The notes: a model not told the origin generated them from the letters alone. DNA of 64,000 nt from Lanius collurio (GCA_020086605.1 JACBWW010000012.1:9069102-9133101), one strand, 5' to 3'; shown: positions 34,267 to 48,705, numbered from the stretch's first letter. Numbers and translations: made by a program.

Positions 34267-36627
34267 TACCTAACCTATATTATTTTCTATTTCTTGAATG
34301 CACTCATTTCTGTATTTCTGACCAAGAAAGGGTCATAAATATATTTAAGTAAGTTAAATACAGACTTTAAAATATGGATACAAAGAGATATGTAAAATGC
34401 TGTGTCTTCAGCGAACAGATGGACCAAGAAGTTGTTGTGAATCTGGCTAGGAACTATGGTGAATGATATTTCATTAGCCCATATCAGTTACAGATCTGTT
34501 GAACAAAATAAGACTCCAGACATTTTCTGAATTACTCCCTTATATAGGTCAAATCACAGTTGTAAGAGCAAATGTTCACAAATGGCCACTGATCTGGGTG
34601 GCCCAGATTTTAAAAGCCCAGCTGGAAGCATTTTGGGTCTGATGGAATTGTTGAGTACTTTTTTCTGAGACCCAAACCCAAGGATATCTCAAAATTGAGC
34701 TTCAGAATAAAAACTGTAATGTAGGAAATGCCTGTTGTTAAAAGTCCTATTTTTTTCATCATATACTTTCTTTAGTATCCTATGGACAGTATGTCCTCTG
34801 GAAAGGTGATTCTTCCTTATCGTGCCAGAGAAAGTAAGTAATTGTTTGGTCTGCCACAGACCTCTCTGCAACCTTAAACATGGCATGCCTTTGTCACTAT
34901 TCATCACCTATACAATAATAAGAGCTAGCTCTGTATTGTGCAAAATAAGTGTGGCAGTATCTCACATCAGTCAATTTCATTTTGAGCAAAAAACAGATAC
35001 AAGAACTATGCATATCTATAATCTAGGGCAATATGGCCTGAATCTTGAGTGCTACTGTGATACAAGTAATTAACATTTTCTTCCTGGAATGAAGGCTGTC
35101 AACACATTTTTTAATAGATTCCATGAATTAAGTCATGGTTTCAAACAATTTGGTCTGAAGTTGTGCATTAAAACTGTGGTGAGCCATTAAAAAGATGACT
35201 TACCAACTGTCAAAAGCAAAATAAGAATTAAGAAGGTGAAGAGAGAGAGTGTTGTGTGACAGCCACCATAGATTTTCCAGACTGAATGCTCAGATGCCTC
35301 TCTACATATGGGTCTACTGGAAACCTTCAGTGCAGGTACACAAGTCACACCTGTGTCTGTTGCAAGAAACTCTAATTTCCTCTTCAGTCTTTTCTTACTG
35401 CTTATGTAAAAGATTTGAGCAAAAATATTCAGCCTGATGTTAAGTGCTAATTGCAATTTTATTATAGTCATTAGGAATAACAGTAATGAAATAATGTACT
35501 TTTGAAAAATTGAATTCAGTAAGGCTAAATTTTTTTTGATGAGTGAAACTATTTTGATGTTAACTTCCTCCTAGGTAGACAGTTGAATTCCATTTTCAAC
35601 CATAATCCGAAATGTATCACCTTCTAACTTTTTTCATAGAATTAACTCCCACTGCCTGTTCAGTGATTCATAGACACCGCCATATGAAGCTGTCAGACTG
35701 TAGATACTGGAGGGTGAGGGAAAAGAATATATTGCCCTTCATACAGAATGAGAGAATTTATCACTGAGTCTTTCTGGAGCTGGGTACAACCTCCTGTGAG
35801 CACTACAGTAGCTCCAACAAGCAAGCAGGCATTGTCTTGTGTGAAAATCAATAATGTCTCACATGAGTGTTAGCAATGCCTGTAAAGTAAGAGAGGTATT
35901 CAGCCATAACTACTAAATGCTACTGAAGGAAACCCTCACTTTTCAAAGCTACAGGAAATCATTCTTCTGAAGTGATTATTTTCTCTTACTCATTCTGTGA
36001 CTCCTGTTCATCTTTGCCCCCTGTGATGCTGATAAATAAGTGACAGGGCACCACAGTACCCTTTTAATATGAGGTATGGAAGGCTGAAAGTAATTCAAAA
36101 GGCTATTTTTTTGTTGCAGTAAATAGCCTGTCTGAACCAGATACAGGCTTCTGATGTAACGCTGTTTGTCTTCAAGCACCTTCAACAGAGCAAATCTGCT
36201 TTTGTTTTGACATTTTGCTGTCAAATTTCCTGAATGCATAATTACAGATATATTATAGAAATACGAGTGCTAGAGTCAGGTCTGCTTCCCAGTCATAGAT
36301 AGATAATTCCATGAATAACAAATCCATTATCACCCTTTCTACTGACAGCAACAATAACAAAATCATTGTATCAACAAAGGAAACAAATGATGCTAACATG
36401 TATAAAAAGAATATTGTATTGACCCAGTATACAGGTAACCATACAGACAAAAATGACCTTCTACATATACTACTTTGGATTTTTTAATTTTTAGGGTGGA
36501 ACAGGAATAACTCTTTAGCAAGGACAAAAGCCACAGACCTACCTACTTGTTTTTACAAAACATCTATATGTCAGGTTCTCCATGGGAACAAAAAAAAAAA
36601 TAATTAAGCTGTGGTTTGCAAGATCCA
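34267..36627. other. unique noncoding DNA
   Basis: No recognised gene. Open frames at 34689-34907 (minus), 34822-35073 (plus), 35187-35471 (minus, 94 codons), 35976-36239 (minus) and 36253-36450 (minus) have no recognisable domains. 34595-34640 ('ggcccagattttaaaagccc') may be a scrap of an old repeat. Confidence 0.45.
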
Positions 36628-36681
36628 CTGTACACTTTGTATTTGTGTCAAGCTCTGTACACTTCGTATTTGTGACAACTT
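36628..36681. repeat. 27-bp unit, two imperfect tandem copies
   Basis: Copies at 36628-36654 and 36655-36681 share 'ctgtacactt.gtatttgtg' and differ at a few positions, so this duplication is older than the perfect ones at 32995 and 56267. Confidence 0.85.
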
Positions 36682-39600
36682 AGCTTCAATCCTCACATGT
36701 TAAAACACCGTCTCTTCACATTGAACACTTATTTGTTGCAAACTTTATTACAGTTTAATGCAAGATACTAAAGTTTGCAAATCAGTTTACTGAGGTGTGG
36801 CCTAGACTGACCTGCTGCAAAGTGTGAAGGGCTATATATTCCTCATGGAACAACTAAGAGGTGTCTAAGTCCTCCCAGGTTGTTCCACTTGACTTTGTTG
36901 CATGCTGGGGTCAGCTCTTTGCTTATCTGAGTGCCCTATACTGCCCTGACAATGACACTCATAGCAAGTCACCTTGCCTGAACACCTGAGCTGAGATGGG
37001 ATCTCCTTATTTGATTGCAGTGTACAATGGTTATGCCTGAAATTCTGCCATATGTGCCATACATAAATCCTATAACAGGTAATTCTCCACCTGGGCTATA
37101 TATGCCAAGTAAAACATTAAGGAGGATGTAATTACCAAATGCTTATTTATTGATCCATTCTATGAAAAAACAATTTTCCTTTGGTCCTATCAAAGTAATC
37201 AAAAGAAAAGAAAATTCATATCACAACAGGAAAGTCTTTTCCACTTCTAGCTTCAGTATCTTCATTCAATTCCTAAATCTTTCAAATACACAATTTTAAT
37301 CCCACATCCACTGGGGGTATAAAGACCTCTACTCCTGTGCAGATAACAAATGGAAATCAAACCAAGAGGGGATACTTTTTCAAATAGTGTATATTTAAAT
37401 TCTGCAGATCCTTGGCACAGGACGTTGTTAAAATATTTTATTAATTCAGAATACCACTGGAAAAACCCATCAAATAAGTACCCATTGAAGTTTTTCCAGC
37501 ATTAAGACATTTCTGAGCTGGGAGAGAAAGTAGTGTTGCTGTTTTGTCTTGTTCTTAGACCCTTTACAGAATATCTGTACACAGACTTGTCAGAAACAGG
37601 GTGTTTCTGATACAGATGTTCTTATGTATTTCTGTGTTTGTGTCCAGTAAAGGCTTCATGAGCCAAGATTACAAAAGATAATTGAGATCTTCAGGATGAC
37701 TGGGGTAAAGGAGAATGCATTAGTGTTACTGTCATCACAGCAGAAATTTTATTCCATTCCTCAAATAAAAAAAAAAAAAGTGATCTTATACTTTTTTAGA
37801 ACATCCATATGAATAGTAACCTGGTACTCATTAACCAAATCTGGCAATATCATGAATCATCACCTCTCTGTATCTGTATTACAAGGAATGGAAGTTAAAA
37901 AATCTGTGTTGGAACAGTGGTTACAGCATAACTGTATAACCCTAACTATACAATCACTTTCATAACTATATCTGCGCTCTGTTTTCTTCAGAATTGTGCT
38001 CATTGTCCCTAAAAAAAGGTGGTGATTTATCTGCCCTCACCAAAAAGCACCAGACTACCTACTGCTAAGTAGCAAAGCATTTCTTGAGAGCTTTCCATGT
38101 GATTTTTCATGCAGAGGGGAACTCATACATAGATTTCTGTCACTACCACTCCAAAAGAAACCCAGTACAGTTGTAAAATATTGGCTTTTGACATCCTAAA
38201 GATCTGTAACTGATTATCTGCACCACCAGACAGATTTTGAGGGCTGAAAGCAATATGTCAATACCTGTACTTGAAGGAAAAATGTAGGAGGAGGAATGTG
38301 TATTCAGTGATCTTGTAAACTTTCATTGCCCTGAGGCACAGGCCATCACATGACTATATATTTGTTAGTAGCAATTTGTTTGTATTTATTCAGGGAGACA
38401 CTGACATTCACTGGTGTTCTGTCCATGTAACTCAGCTACTCTGAAAATGGTGCTAGCACAGCTGAAGTAAAAAGTACCATGGGAAACATCTGTCTTGATC
38501 CTAAGCCATGCAACTGCATTACTTTCTGAATGGAATTCAAAGCACTGTACTCAGAAACTCCCAGGGCCTAGGAAGAAGAAGAGGTCATGGCAGCAGAGCA
38601 GAACACCTTGGGGTGACCAGCTACAGTGCCAGGGACCTATTCAAAGCACTCCTGTGCTCTAGATGAGATTATAACCAGGAAAAGTGCTATAAGTAAAACA
38701 TTACATCACAGTGAACCTGTATAACCTACAGGGAGCATCATGGGAACACATGACCAATCTCCATTTTTTATACTAATGCAGCAAATCCTGTTATGTATTA
38801 TCTCCATATCATTTGGCATGCACTGCTCATGGAGAGGATTTCTTCTCAAAGAGATGTGAGGGAAGACTGACTCCCTTTGGTTGCTGGGAATAAAGACTGG
38901 ATTTGTGTCCTTCTGTGAGTGTGTTCCTCAACGACAAACAAGCAGTCAGCCTACAGGATCCTAGCAATGAATGGGTCCATTGCCTGTACATCATTCTCAC
39001 TAAGATAAGTGCTGCTTTCTTAAACCAGGGAAAGTCCCACTCAAGAAATTGTACTTTGTTGTACTTCAGTGAGATTTATCACCTGTAAACTTCAGTGTTT
39101 GTATACATACAGCCCATGACAGATGTGTGTACATATGTACCACGTATGTGTGCCAGTTGTAAACATCTGTCTAAATGAGTGTGTTGACAATGAATTACTC
39201 AAGTAAACTTGACTTTTTTTTTTTATTGTGAATTAACAGCTTCTTGACTTGTTACTACATCAACTGCTAATTAGTTCCTGAGTGTAGTTCAAGGTGTTGG
39301 CATTCATTACAAAGCTTTCTGCGGTTGTTTGGATCTTTATCTGCCTCAAAGGCAGAATCTTTAGGCAAAAATAGTTCTTCAGGATATACAGAGCAGCAAG
39401 AGGAAAGGTGGGCTGTAAGGTCAGGAATTGGGGTTAAAGACAGCACATCACCTAAATTTGGCTCCAATAATGTAAGGAGTGCTTTAAGCTAGGTGAAGAC
39501 TTTAACCATCAGGACTAAGAGCAAGATTAATGGTTGGAATAAAGATAGGGAAACCAGAACTGGGAACTTCAGGAGATTACTGAATTCCAGTCAAAAGAAA

Positions 39601-41211
39601 CATGTAGCATGTATCTCTTGATTCTGAAAAAACCCACAAGTACATAATTCTAGGTGTCTGGATAGACAAAGGTGTCTAAATAAAAGTGTAAGAACAATTA
39701 CCCTTAATAAATATTACCAAACAAAGAGTAAGAATTGAAGTGATGACAAATACAATGCATCTACTTAGGAACGGTGAAAAAGCTGATTCAGTAAAATTAA
39801 TAAATCTGTAAGTTTTTCCTTTATAGTATTCATGAATCCAGGTTAGAATCTGAAAAGTAAGATGAATGCATGGAATCTAAATGAAAAGACAATATAAGGC
39901 AGGATCATCTTTTATGCAGGTTAAGAATATCTGGGCTTTATTGGAAAATGGACTTCTAACAAGAAGATGTAGAAAATGTATCTCTCCTAAAGTTTTCCGA
40001 CTAATTCCACATATGAACATGTAAAGTAATTCCAATTTGTAAAGTCTTTAACACTTAGCTTCCAATGAAATTTTAAAATCTTGATTTTATTTAGGTCAGT
40101 TAATAAAATAAAGTTTGTTTCAGAAACACGTGATTAAGGGAAACACTCTGGAAGAAAAACTCAGCTTACTTTTTCTAACCTACTTAACTTACTACTAATG
40201 CTATACTAATCCACCTAGACACAGGTATGAAGGCTCACACTATCACACGTAAAATACTGTGCTATGTTGTCTTTACAAAAAAAAAAAAAAGTATCCATCT
40301 GAGATAACCACTAGGTAGAGGGAAAAAGTGTAGGGTTCTTCTAGCTATTTCAAGATAGCAACAGCATAATGTGTCATATCCTTTCAGAGCAAAAGATGCT
40401 CTAAAAGCCTTGTCTGAACTGACTATACTTTGTCTCCATATTTTTTCTTCCTCTTGACTTTCAGGAAAGAAAACATTTATTTATATACCCTGATCATAAG
40501 CCAAGAGAAACCAACACTTCTGCTCATTTCCTGTCTCTCTGTTTCCTTTTCTAGGCTTGATCTGCCTATCACTCTAAAAGCCTTCCTTTTAGGGTTTTAT
40601 TAGTGATTGCAATTATGTTTCTTTGATTTGCAGAAAAGTTCTACTACATTTTGTTAAGTATACCACCAGATTTCTTTGTTTGGCAGGGTTTTATTTTTCA
40701 CAAGTTACTAATTTCCAAGAGTTCAGCCTGAGCAGAAGAATTGATGACTACTGTTAATATGCTGCACATATTAGCTGCACAAGAAACTTCTCTACAGAAG
40801 GTTTGAAAAAATAACCCCCAAACAGTGGCATGGTGTCACAGCTAGAGTGGTTGACAATATAGGAATATTTGCATGGAGCACTGTGGAGTTGTGTATGTGC
40901 CGATTTTCTTACGGTAGAATTTCATAGATGATGGGTGCTTCTTTTCACTCATAGTGGTAGAAAAGTGTTGACATATATTTTCAAGCCTGGCATTACTTTT
41001 CATGGGAGTATTTCATGGAACTACCAGTGGAGAGCTTATCTTTGCTGCTCTTCATCATCTTTTCCTCTTCCACTTCCACTTTTATGTTTTTTTAATAGAG
41101 GAATCACAATAGAAAGTCGAAGGTCTGAATTTTGTTGGTGGTGCTAGGTTCTCTGCAGATAACAGTAAGATACTCATCAAAAAACAGTGAAGGATAAATG
41201 AGACTGGTTAA
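36682..41211. other. unique noncoding DNA
   Basis: About 4.5 kb with no recognised gene. Small features: poly(A) runs at 37767-37779 and 40277-40290; an alternating GTATACATAC / TGTGTGTACATATGTAC patch at about 39097-39154; and a T run near 39214-39224. Open frames at 38903-39088, 39267-39467 and 40935-41147 are unassigned. Confidence 0.45.
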
Positions 41212-41222
41212 GGGGGGGGGGG
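41212..41222. repeat. poly(G) run, 11 bases
   Basis: Eleven consecutive G on the plus strand, rare in vertebrate DNA of this composition and prone to sequencing-length error. Confidence 0.9.
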
Positions 41223-41689
41223 TGTTTATCCCTTTCTTTTGAGATAGAGTGAGATTTAGCCACAAAGTATTAAAATTTTAATCTATGTGTGAAACTGAGA
41301 GATTAATATAACTTCTGACCTATGCATTTCCCTTTAAACAAAATACACAAACAGGACTGCTTCATCTTGGTATCAGAAATATTCTGATGAAATTAATTCA
41401 TTATTCTGTGAATAACTAATGATGTAAATATATGTTTTGCAAGCACATACACCATATTATGTTACATATGTAAAGTTGTCAGTGGGGGAAAGAATAAGGA
41501 AACTTTGTATACCGTTCTATAGTACCTGCTATGTTGCTTTTTTACACATCATTGAAAGAGAAGACCTTTTCTCACAATGTCTGTGCATACTCACAAAAAA
41601 TGAACGCCTCCACATTTCTTGTTTAATATCTTCATTTCTGTGGTTACCTCTGTATTGTGCAGATGAACCCACAGTCAGCCCATTGATGC
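41223..41689. other. unique noncoding DNA
   Basis: Start of an open frame at 41437-41757 (+, 106 codons) that overlaps an equally long frame on the other strand (41529-41840). Neither has a recognisable product. Confidence 0.4.
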
Positions 41690-42390
41690 CAAGCTGCCTG
41701 GCTGCCCACCTGCCCTTGGTCTCGGGTATCCTTCTCCTCAGTCTTCTGTGGTCCTGAGGGACATTTTCAGAGCCGTGTGGCTGAGGTGTTTTGGAGGACC
41801 ACTCTCCTCTCTTTCCTGAGGATGCTGTCACCTGCACCACAGAGTGGGGTCAGTTACTTCACAGCCCTGAAAGCATAAAATGCTCATAAAAATGCCTCAT
41901 AAAAATGCTTACATTGGAAATTTATTCAGCTGTTGGTATTGCTACCCTATGTGCTGGGCAGGATGGCCTGCACACTCACTGTCAGGAAACTCTTCAGATG
42001 GTCTAAGGGGACAGTCTCCGAGTGTGACTGACCACAGCCTGAGGCAAGAATGGGCAGCCATGCAGACAGACCCCTGTCCTCTGGCCTCAAGGGGTGGTAG
42101 ACCCTCCTCACCCTTCCCTGCCCCCTGCCCTGTGTTGCCAGATGGCCTTTTCCTGCCTGGCAACACCTTCCCTGGTAGGTGTCTGCCCCAGCCGAGGATG
42201 GATCACAGCAGCAGGGCCAGCTGGGCTGATGGATGTTTCCTCACTTACTGGTGGTCGGCCACCAGCCTCTGGTGTGGGGGGTCAGCCTGGGCCTGGCATC
42301 CAGCTTTTCCCCAAAGCCAGTGGAGGTGTGCTCAGGGGCATTGCTTCTGAACAGGCAAGAGGCCCACCTGCATCCAAAACCAGGGAGGTG
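41690..42390. other. GC-rich island of unknown origin
   Basis: About 700 bases at roughly 55-67% GC by line (for example about 40 of 60 in 42241-42300), while flanking DNA is well under 45%. CpG is not notably enriched, so it does not look like a CpG-island promoter. Overlapping open frames on both strands (41880-42350, +, 156 codons; 42094-42414, +; 41942-42166, minus) are a by-product of few A/T-rich stop codons. The longest is rich in W, S, P and C with no recognisable domain. Candidates are an old endogenous-retrovirus or LTR fragment, a foreign insertion, or a lineage-specific exon. I cannot choose among them. Confidence 0.6.
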
Positions 42391-45300
42391 CTGGAAGAGA
42401 AGAGTAGTTACTGATAGCTGGGATACAACCTTGCGCTATATCATCCAACCCACTTTCCTAGTGGCCCCTCTTTTAAAGCTCTGAGCAGCCATGCTGGCGC
42501 AATTTCACGCAACAATGGGCTTGTCTTCTGAATTGCACCAGCTCTTACAGATACCTTGCCTCCTAATTCACACTTTTTTCCTCCAAAAAACTCCATGAGG
42601 GTTTTCTGTCTCTCCCCTGAGTACTCTGGCTGGGTCTGCTGTTCTAAAGTGAAGTTGCAAAGCTTTCTTCCAGAGAATGTTCAGGCAGGGAGTGATACAG
42701 CATGACTGTGGGATATGTTGGTTGTCCCCTCTCCAGTGGGAAAGGCCACTGTGTTCAGTCAAGGATTCAGGCAGGCTAAGCCTGTGGGGCAGGTACTTGT
42801 TCTGCTGTTTTATTGCATGCTGCCAGATACAGGTATAGACAGTTCTTTGGAGAGTGGAGAAGTCTAATAGCCTAGGGGTCTGGATTCATGTTCTCTCCTT
42901 CCTTCCCACATTTTCCTGATAAACATAAGAGCTGGTAGATAATGGTGAGAGGCAGACAATTACTTACGGCAAACAGCCTGAGGGATTCACAAGTGGGGCA
43001 CAACTCGAGGGTTACCTGAGATTTCTCAGGGGTGCTGGAGAGGCTTGTTGAATAATCAGCATGTCTGAAGCAACTCGTGCCTGGGTCAAGCAGCATAGAT
43101 ACAGAGTCCCTTCACCCTGGGGCACTTATGTCTAAGGCTGATCTTGGCTCTCAAGAGAAAGTTGACAGAACAGTGTAGGCAGGTCCCATGATATACTCAG
43201 TGGATGTGTTATGCTCTGTGCAGCTGGTATGGAGTATGTTGGGTTTATCCTTATAGATCTACTTTCTTATTTACTTTCCCATTACTTCAGTTATCAGGAC
43301 AAAGACTACAAATGTGGTTGTGTGTAAATAGTATCCATGGGTAAATCTTTTAGAGGAGATAAATAGTATTTTTTAGGTGTTCTGTCAAATTTGTAGTTTT
43401 TCACTAAGCCACAGTACTACTAAATCATTATCAGTGTCCCTTCCTCTCATCTCCTTGCTAGCAAAGTATGTAATGAGAACACAAATAAGACTTACCAGTA
43501 GGTCAGGGTATCCTTTTCTATTTCTATAGCCATTTGATATCTTTTCTTTAATTCACTACAAATCATAATCAGTCACAGAATATTTATGCAGCAATGAATA
43601 AAAAGGTATGTTCAGTAGTTCATACTGATTCATGCATGATAGGATCCATTTGTTTCATGCTCTAAAAATTCCATATTAATAACTAAAAACTGTTTCCATT
43701 TTTAGATTGTTTTTAGTTACATAAGAGACATTTTCAGTCCTTAAATATTGTTTGAAATCTACCTTCCTTTACAAATGCCAATCAAACTCCATTTTTTTAA
43801 AGAAGCAAAGCAACTGCAGCTGGAAAATTGTTTCATCAAAGGTAATTAAGGTAATATGTTGAGGTAAAGGCAAAAAACTCCAAATGTGAAGCTGAAGAGG
43901 CAAGAGTATGAGTAAAAATATGACTATCCACCATTTTGTATAATGACCTTTTAAAAGCAAGACTAACTTCAATTCAGTACAGATAATGAGGCTCTAGTGC
44001 CCAGTAAACCTAGGGTTTTCCAAGCTTGAATGAGAATGGGAAAGTTGGAGCAACTCAAAGTAAGTAGTAAAATTTGTTTCATGGATTTGATTTCTGGGAA
44101 GATTTATATCCTGCCTTCATTTAGGCTGCAAATAACAGGAAAGAATCTATTAGAACAGGGATAAACAATAAATAATAAGGAAAATAAGGAAAAGAATAGG
44201 CTTCCAAAAGGAATCAGATTAACTTTACTGCATGTAACTTTCTACTCTATTTTATCACCACTGGAAGGAAATAAAACACAGGCAATTTCTGCTAACCCTA
44301 CCCCTTACTGCCAACCACAAGAGTTCAGAATCACAAATCTGGCTTTTAAGAAATGAGATCAGATTAAAAAGATGCATGATTTTTAAAAGCACTGTATCTG
44401 CTTTTGTGTAAGTGTTTATTCTTTAAGACTGACCTTCCAGAATTTGAGATTTTATCATCGCAAGCCTTTTCTTTTTTTCCTCTTTTTGCTTTTTCCTTTT
44501 TTTCACCCTACAAAATAAGACGGCTAATTATTGTGAAACTTACAATAAAATCACAAATATTGTCAATGTCATATCTCTCCCAGGACTCAGTTAATAAATG
44601 CAAACTAGTGGTAACATAAAATAAATTCCCAGGACAAGACCAAACCTTGTTTTTCTGCTGTGTTACCACATGGGGTAAATAGTGGGTGTGGATGTAGGAG
44701 GGTGCACAATAAAATACAAAATAAACACAAAGTTATTAAATTTTGAAAGAGAAAAAGGGCCCTAAACAGATCTGTATTTAGTGATCCTTGAAAAATGACT
44801 ATGGCCTAAGGACTGGAGCAGCACTGGTGGTAGCTCTTGCCTGCTGGAAAACATACAGCAGGGTAAATGGAAAAATGGTTTAAAAGACTTATTTGTCTAT
44901 TGCCCATCAGGAAAGGCAGGCAGCTGATAAAGGGGCTTGTGGTAGTTCCATCCGAGGTGGGCAGGGTGAACTGATTAAGGTTTTTCCCTCCAAATCAAAG
45001 GATTGATAAATATGTTTCGTTGTGGGTACTCATACTAAGTCAATGGCAAACTTTCAGCTGTACCCAGGAGGGTATTAACAAAATACTATTTTTGCATAGA
45101 ATTTACCTAAAACAGAAAGTCTATTCCTTTTCCCATCAAAATCATGTGGGTTTGCGACAGTAGAATCACAAAAGCCAAACCTGAGCAGTTTTTTTGATAG
45201 TGCAGAGGTTCTGCAGGTTTTCCCAAACCTTTGTTGGCTTGTTCAGAATGACTTCACTGCTCAGCAACAGGCACATGAAATGAAATCAGCCATTGCAGCT

Positions 45301-48300
45301 ACCTGCAAGTAGCCACACACTTGGCTATGCTGTTGTGCTTTTTTAGCAAGATAGAAAATACCACAGAACTTTAGTAGAAATGGTTACACCTGATTAAACT
45401 ATTTAAAATCTCTGGAGGTACATCTATTTTTATGGCATTAAATTGACTTACCTGTTAACTTGGGGAGTATTCAAAATCCTACTAAAATGTTATTGTATTT
45501 AAAATATAGAGGCATTGAGAATGGCACAGTGAATTATGAAACAGCACAGAGACATACTATTTCTCATTAAAAAGCCTTTACCACAATTAGATAGATCTCA
45601 GAAGCATTTTTCTATTTGTATTGCTGTTCAAATGCCATTTTTACTATTCAAACGTTTTGAAAATTGATTTTAATTTCTATTACCTTTTCACTGTCATTTC
45701 TTCTGGGCTAAGGGACTACTAACAAGAGAGAAGAAGCAGGCAGCAACAGGAAAAGGCTATCTTGGCATGAAAGGCTACTGAATTCTCCAGAAATAATCTT
45801 TGCAATTTCCACTGTTCAGGTTGCATTTTTTGAAAGGAAAAGGGAGTAATCTTCCTTTTTCTCACAAATTTGATGGGAGAACTTATTCCCTTTTGGTGAT
45901 GTTTTGACTGGCAGTGAAAGTCTTAAAGAAAGCAGAAATTGTCTTTTGAAAATACCTCACAACAAGGTTTTTGTTGGATAGTGATTTACTTGGTATTACC
46001 AGGTGATATGGTTAGTATGAACAATTACTGGGGAAAATGAAAGAATGATTCCTTAGCCTTGTGTGCACTTTGTCTACTCACCTGTCATGTACAGATGCTT
46101 TTTCTATACCTGTTTCAGGGCATAATTTTTCTCAACTTTCATTAAGAAAAAATTCTGAAACCTCAAACATTTGTGAAATATTAAACTCTATTTTCTGAGT
46201 ACCCTGACTGACCATGTGTATGACGGCTACATGTATTTCCTCATGCTTTTCAGGTAACCATTCTAGCTGGAAAAGAATTTGATATAATTCACAGATCAGA
46301 GGAAATTTGCTTTTATTTGCTGTTTGGTGCCATTGGTTTTTGGTTTGGTATCACATATTTGAATTCTCTCTTGGACAAGGCAGTCAAGATTCCCCTTTGC
46401 TCATGTGGTATACAGTCTCAACAACAAAGCCAGATTTAGGAATTTCCCCAAATAAATCCTCAGTCCTAGGTTAAAATCTGCAAATCAACTTTTTCATGTT
46501 GGCCATTATACTGGCAATAGTTTATATAAAACTAATAAATTCAGATGTAAAGACATAGATATCTTTTTAATTTACTTGGTTTTCAGTGTTAGTCAGAGAT
46601 ACTTGCTTATTTGCACATATATAGAGAAATATCTACACCCTGAAGTAGGCAGATGTAAACACCTGCTTTGCATGCATATATCATACATTTGCAAGAATGT
46701 ATGAGGCATCCATGTCTAAAATAGAAAATCTGGCTTAAGGTATTTTTTGAGTCTGAGAAAATTTTAGTTATTTATTTATTTCACAGATGATTAGCAGAGA
46801 AACCCACAATGACTCTACTTTGCTGTCACTGATCTAACTTAGGAAGTTTTTGGTTAGAAGTAATCAGGCAAGAAGGATACTTTACTACCAAATTCTCCCT
46901 TGAAAATAAAATTCTTGGGTGGCTATATGCAGGTGGCTAACAGCAGTTTTTCAGCCTGTTTTAGGAAAGTCTTTTCTGTGTACAGAACATCAGGAATGCC
47001 CAGCTAAACCTAAAAGGAAGTAATCATAAGGGAATTTTGTAATGGAAGCAAAAAGCTAAGAGGCAAAAAATTGTGGAGCTATTGTTAAATAATATGTGTG
47101 GTATGGGACAGAAGGCTGCTGACATTCAGATCAAGGTCATTTTCAGGTGGAAAGTGTCCTTCTGCTATGTACTGAAAGCAATACAGGTGTGATGGCAAAC
47201 CTCTCTTCATAAAATGATTAGACTTGAGTACTTTTAGAAGACATTTACTTGAAAAAAGTTTCCCATCACTTAAAAGTAAATAAACCTATGGCATTTAAAA
47301 GGTGAAATATTTCTTGAAACCATTTAGTAGGGAGAATGTTGGATGTATTTGGGAAGTACACCAGATTTGTTGGTGAGTATGCAAGGATATTGGAGGAGAA
47401 TGAAGACTGCTTGATTCCCAAAGAGCAGGTTAAAATAATTCCTGATGTTAGTTTACCTACTTTGTTGTTGCTGCAGTTAAACTACAAGTTCATTTTAAGA
47501 TATTTTCCTCTGAAGTTATTGAATAATATCTTTGACCTTTTCTCAAAACTAATGGATTTTTATCTTGTAGTTGCAGGTGTCTAAATGTATTCTCTTTGTC
47601 CTTAATTAAATTTAGTTGTGGTGAAAAGTTGGCTATATTGACGGGTACATTGTTTCACTTTAGATTTGGATTTCTCAATGTTTTCTTTCCAAATGCACAG
47701 TAATTTAAGTTGTACAAAATATAAGTAGTAATCCCAGTTGCACAAATTTCAAAGCATTTATTTGTCATTCACTATGGTATGTTTCCTTTCTGTTAACACA
47801 GGAAATCTCGCACAAACAAGTGCACTGATAACTGTGATAAACAAGTTGGTGTAGTGCTTATTTTTTACTGCTTGCAGATTTCAGGACTGCAAAGTGTATC
47901 TCCACTAAAATGAAAAGGAGGAGAAAGAAAAGCAGAAATGGTATGTTTTACTAAAGTGACGACAAAATAATGTGCACTTCATCCCCACATGATCAGAACC
48001 AAAACCATAAAAGAGTAAGAGGCGTCATTGTTTTTACTGGAACTTGAATTAACAAGAACAGGAGTCAACGTCAGGCCTTGGTTTTTGAATTCAGACTTCA
48101 GATGCTCATTCAGCAATGAGCAACATACTGAGTTTGTAGCAACTGACCGTCAGCTTTCAAAGCTGGAATTTTCCACTTTCTCCCACAAAATTTGTGGGTA
48201 CTTTTAACCACAAATATCTTGAGAATTATTCCAAGAAGAAAATTATGGGAACTACCTTCCCAGGTGTTATGACTATATGAAGTGCACCTGCAAGCATACC

Positions 48301-48705
48301 ACACCTATGGCACACTTCATACCTTGCCTCTTTTTGTTGATCATCTTCCCCCAGGGACAGTGAGAGAGACTTTCATTTTCTCATACTTTCTGGTGTTGGT
48401 TAATTAGTAAGTTCATATCAGGAGCTCTTTTCTTTAGCTGAGAGAACCTTGATCTAAATCGACTTAAATCCAGTAATAAAAACTGTTAAGCAAGACTAGC
48501 AGTGGTTCTACAAGAGGATTCTCCTCAGCCTCCCTGCCCTCTAAGAGCAAGTATCATGAAATTTATATCCCTGCAGTGAGAAAAATAGGGAAAATAACAA
48601 CTAGATTATAAGCTTACATTTAAACAGTAACATTAAACAGAAAGTTCAGTGAAACACAGAATAAAAAATATGGGCCAGAAGGTGCAGAAAAGTAAGAGAA
48701 ATGAG
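42391..48705. other. unique noncoding DNA
   Basis: About 6.3 kb. GC falls gradually from 42391 to 43150 and is AT-rich after that. No recognised gene or recent repeat. An A/G-rich patch ('aataataaggaaaataagga') lies at about 44170-44195. 45020-45060 ('tactaagtcaatggcaaact') may be a scrap of an old palindromic repeat. Open frames at 43769-43972, 44404-44619 and 47336-47584 (+, 82 codons, with a short acidic stretch EENED) are unassigned. Confidence 0.45.

Noticed and set aside
41880..42350. 156-codon plus-strand open frame in the GC-rich island
   Set aside because: Overlaps other long frames on both strands; composition is that of a GC-rich noncoding stretch; no domain, start context or splice evidence.
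47336..47584. 82-codon plus-strand frame with an acidic stretch, considered as an exon
   Set aside because: No polypyrimidine/AG acceptor before it, no known family, AT-rich codon use like the surroundings.
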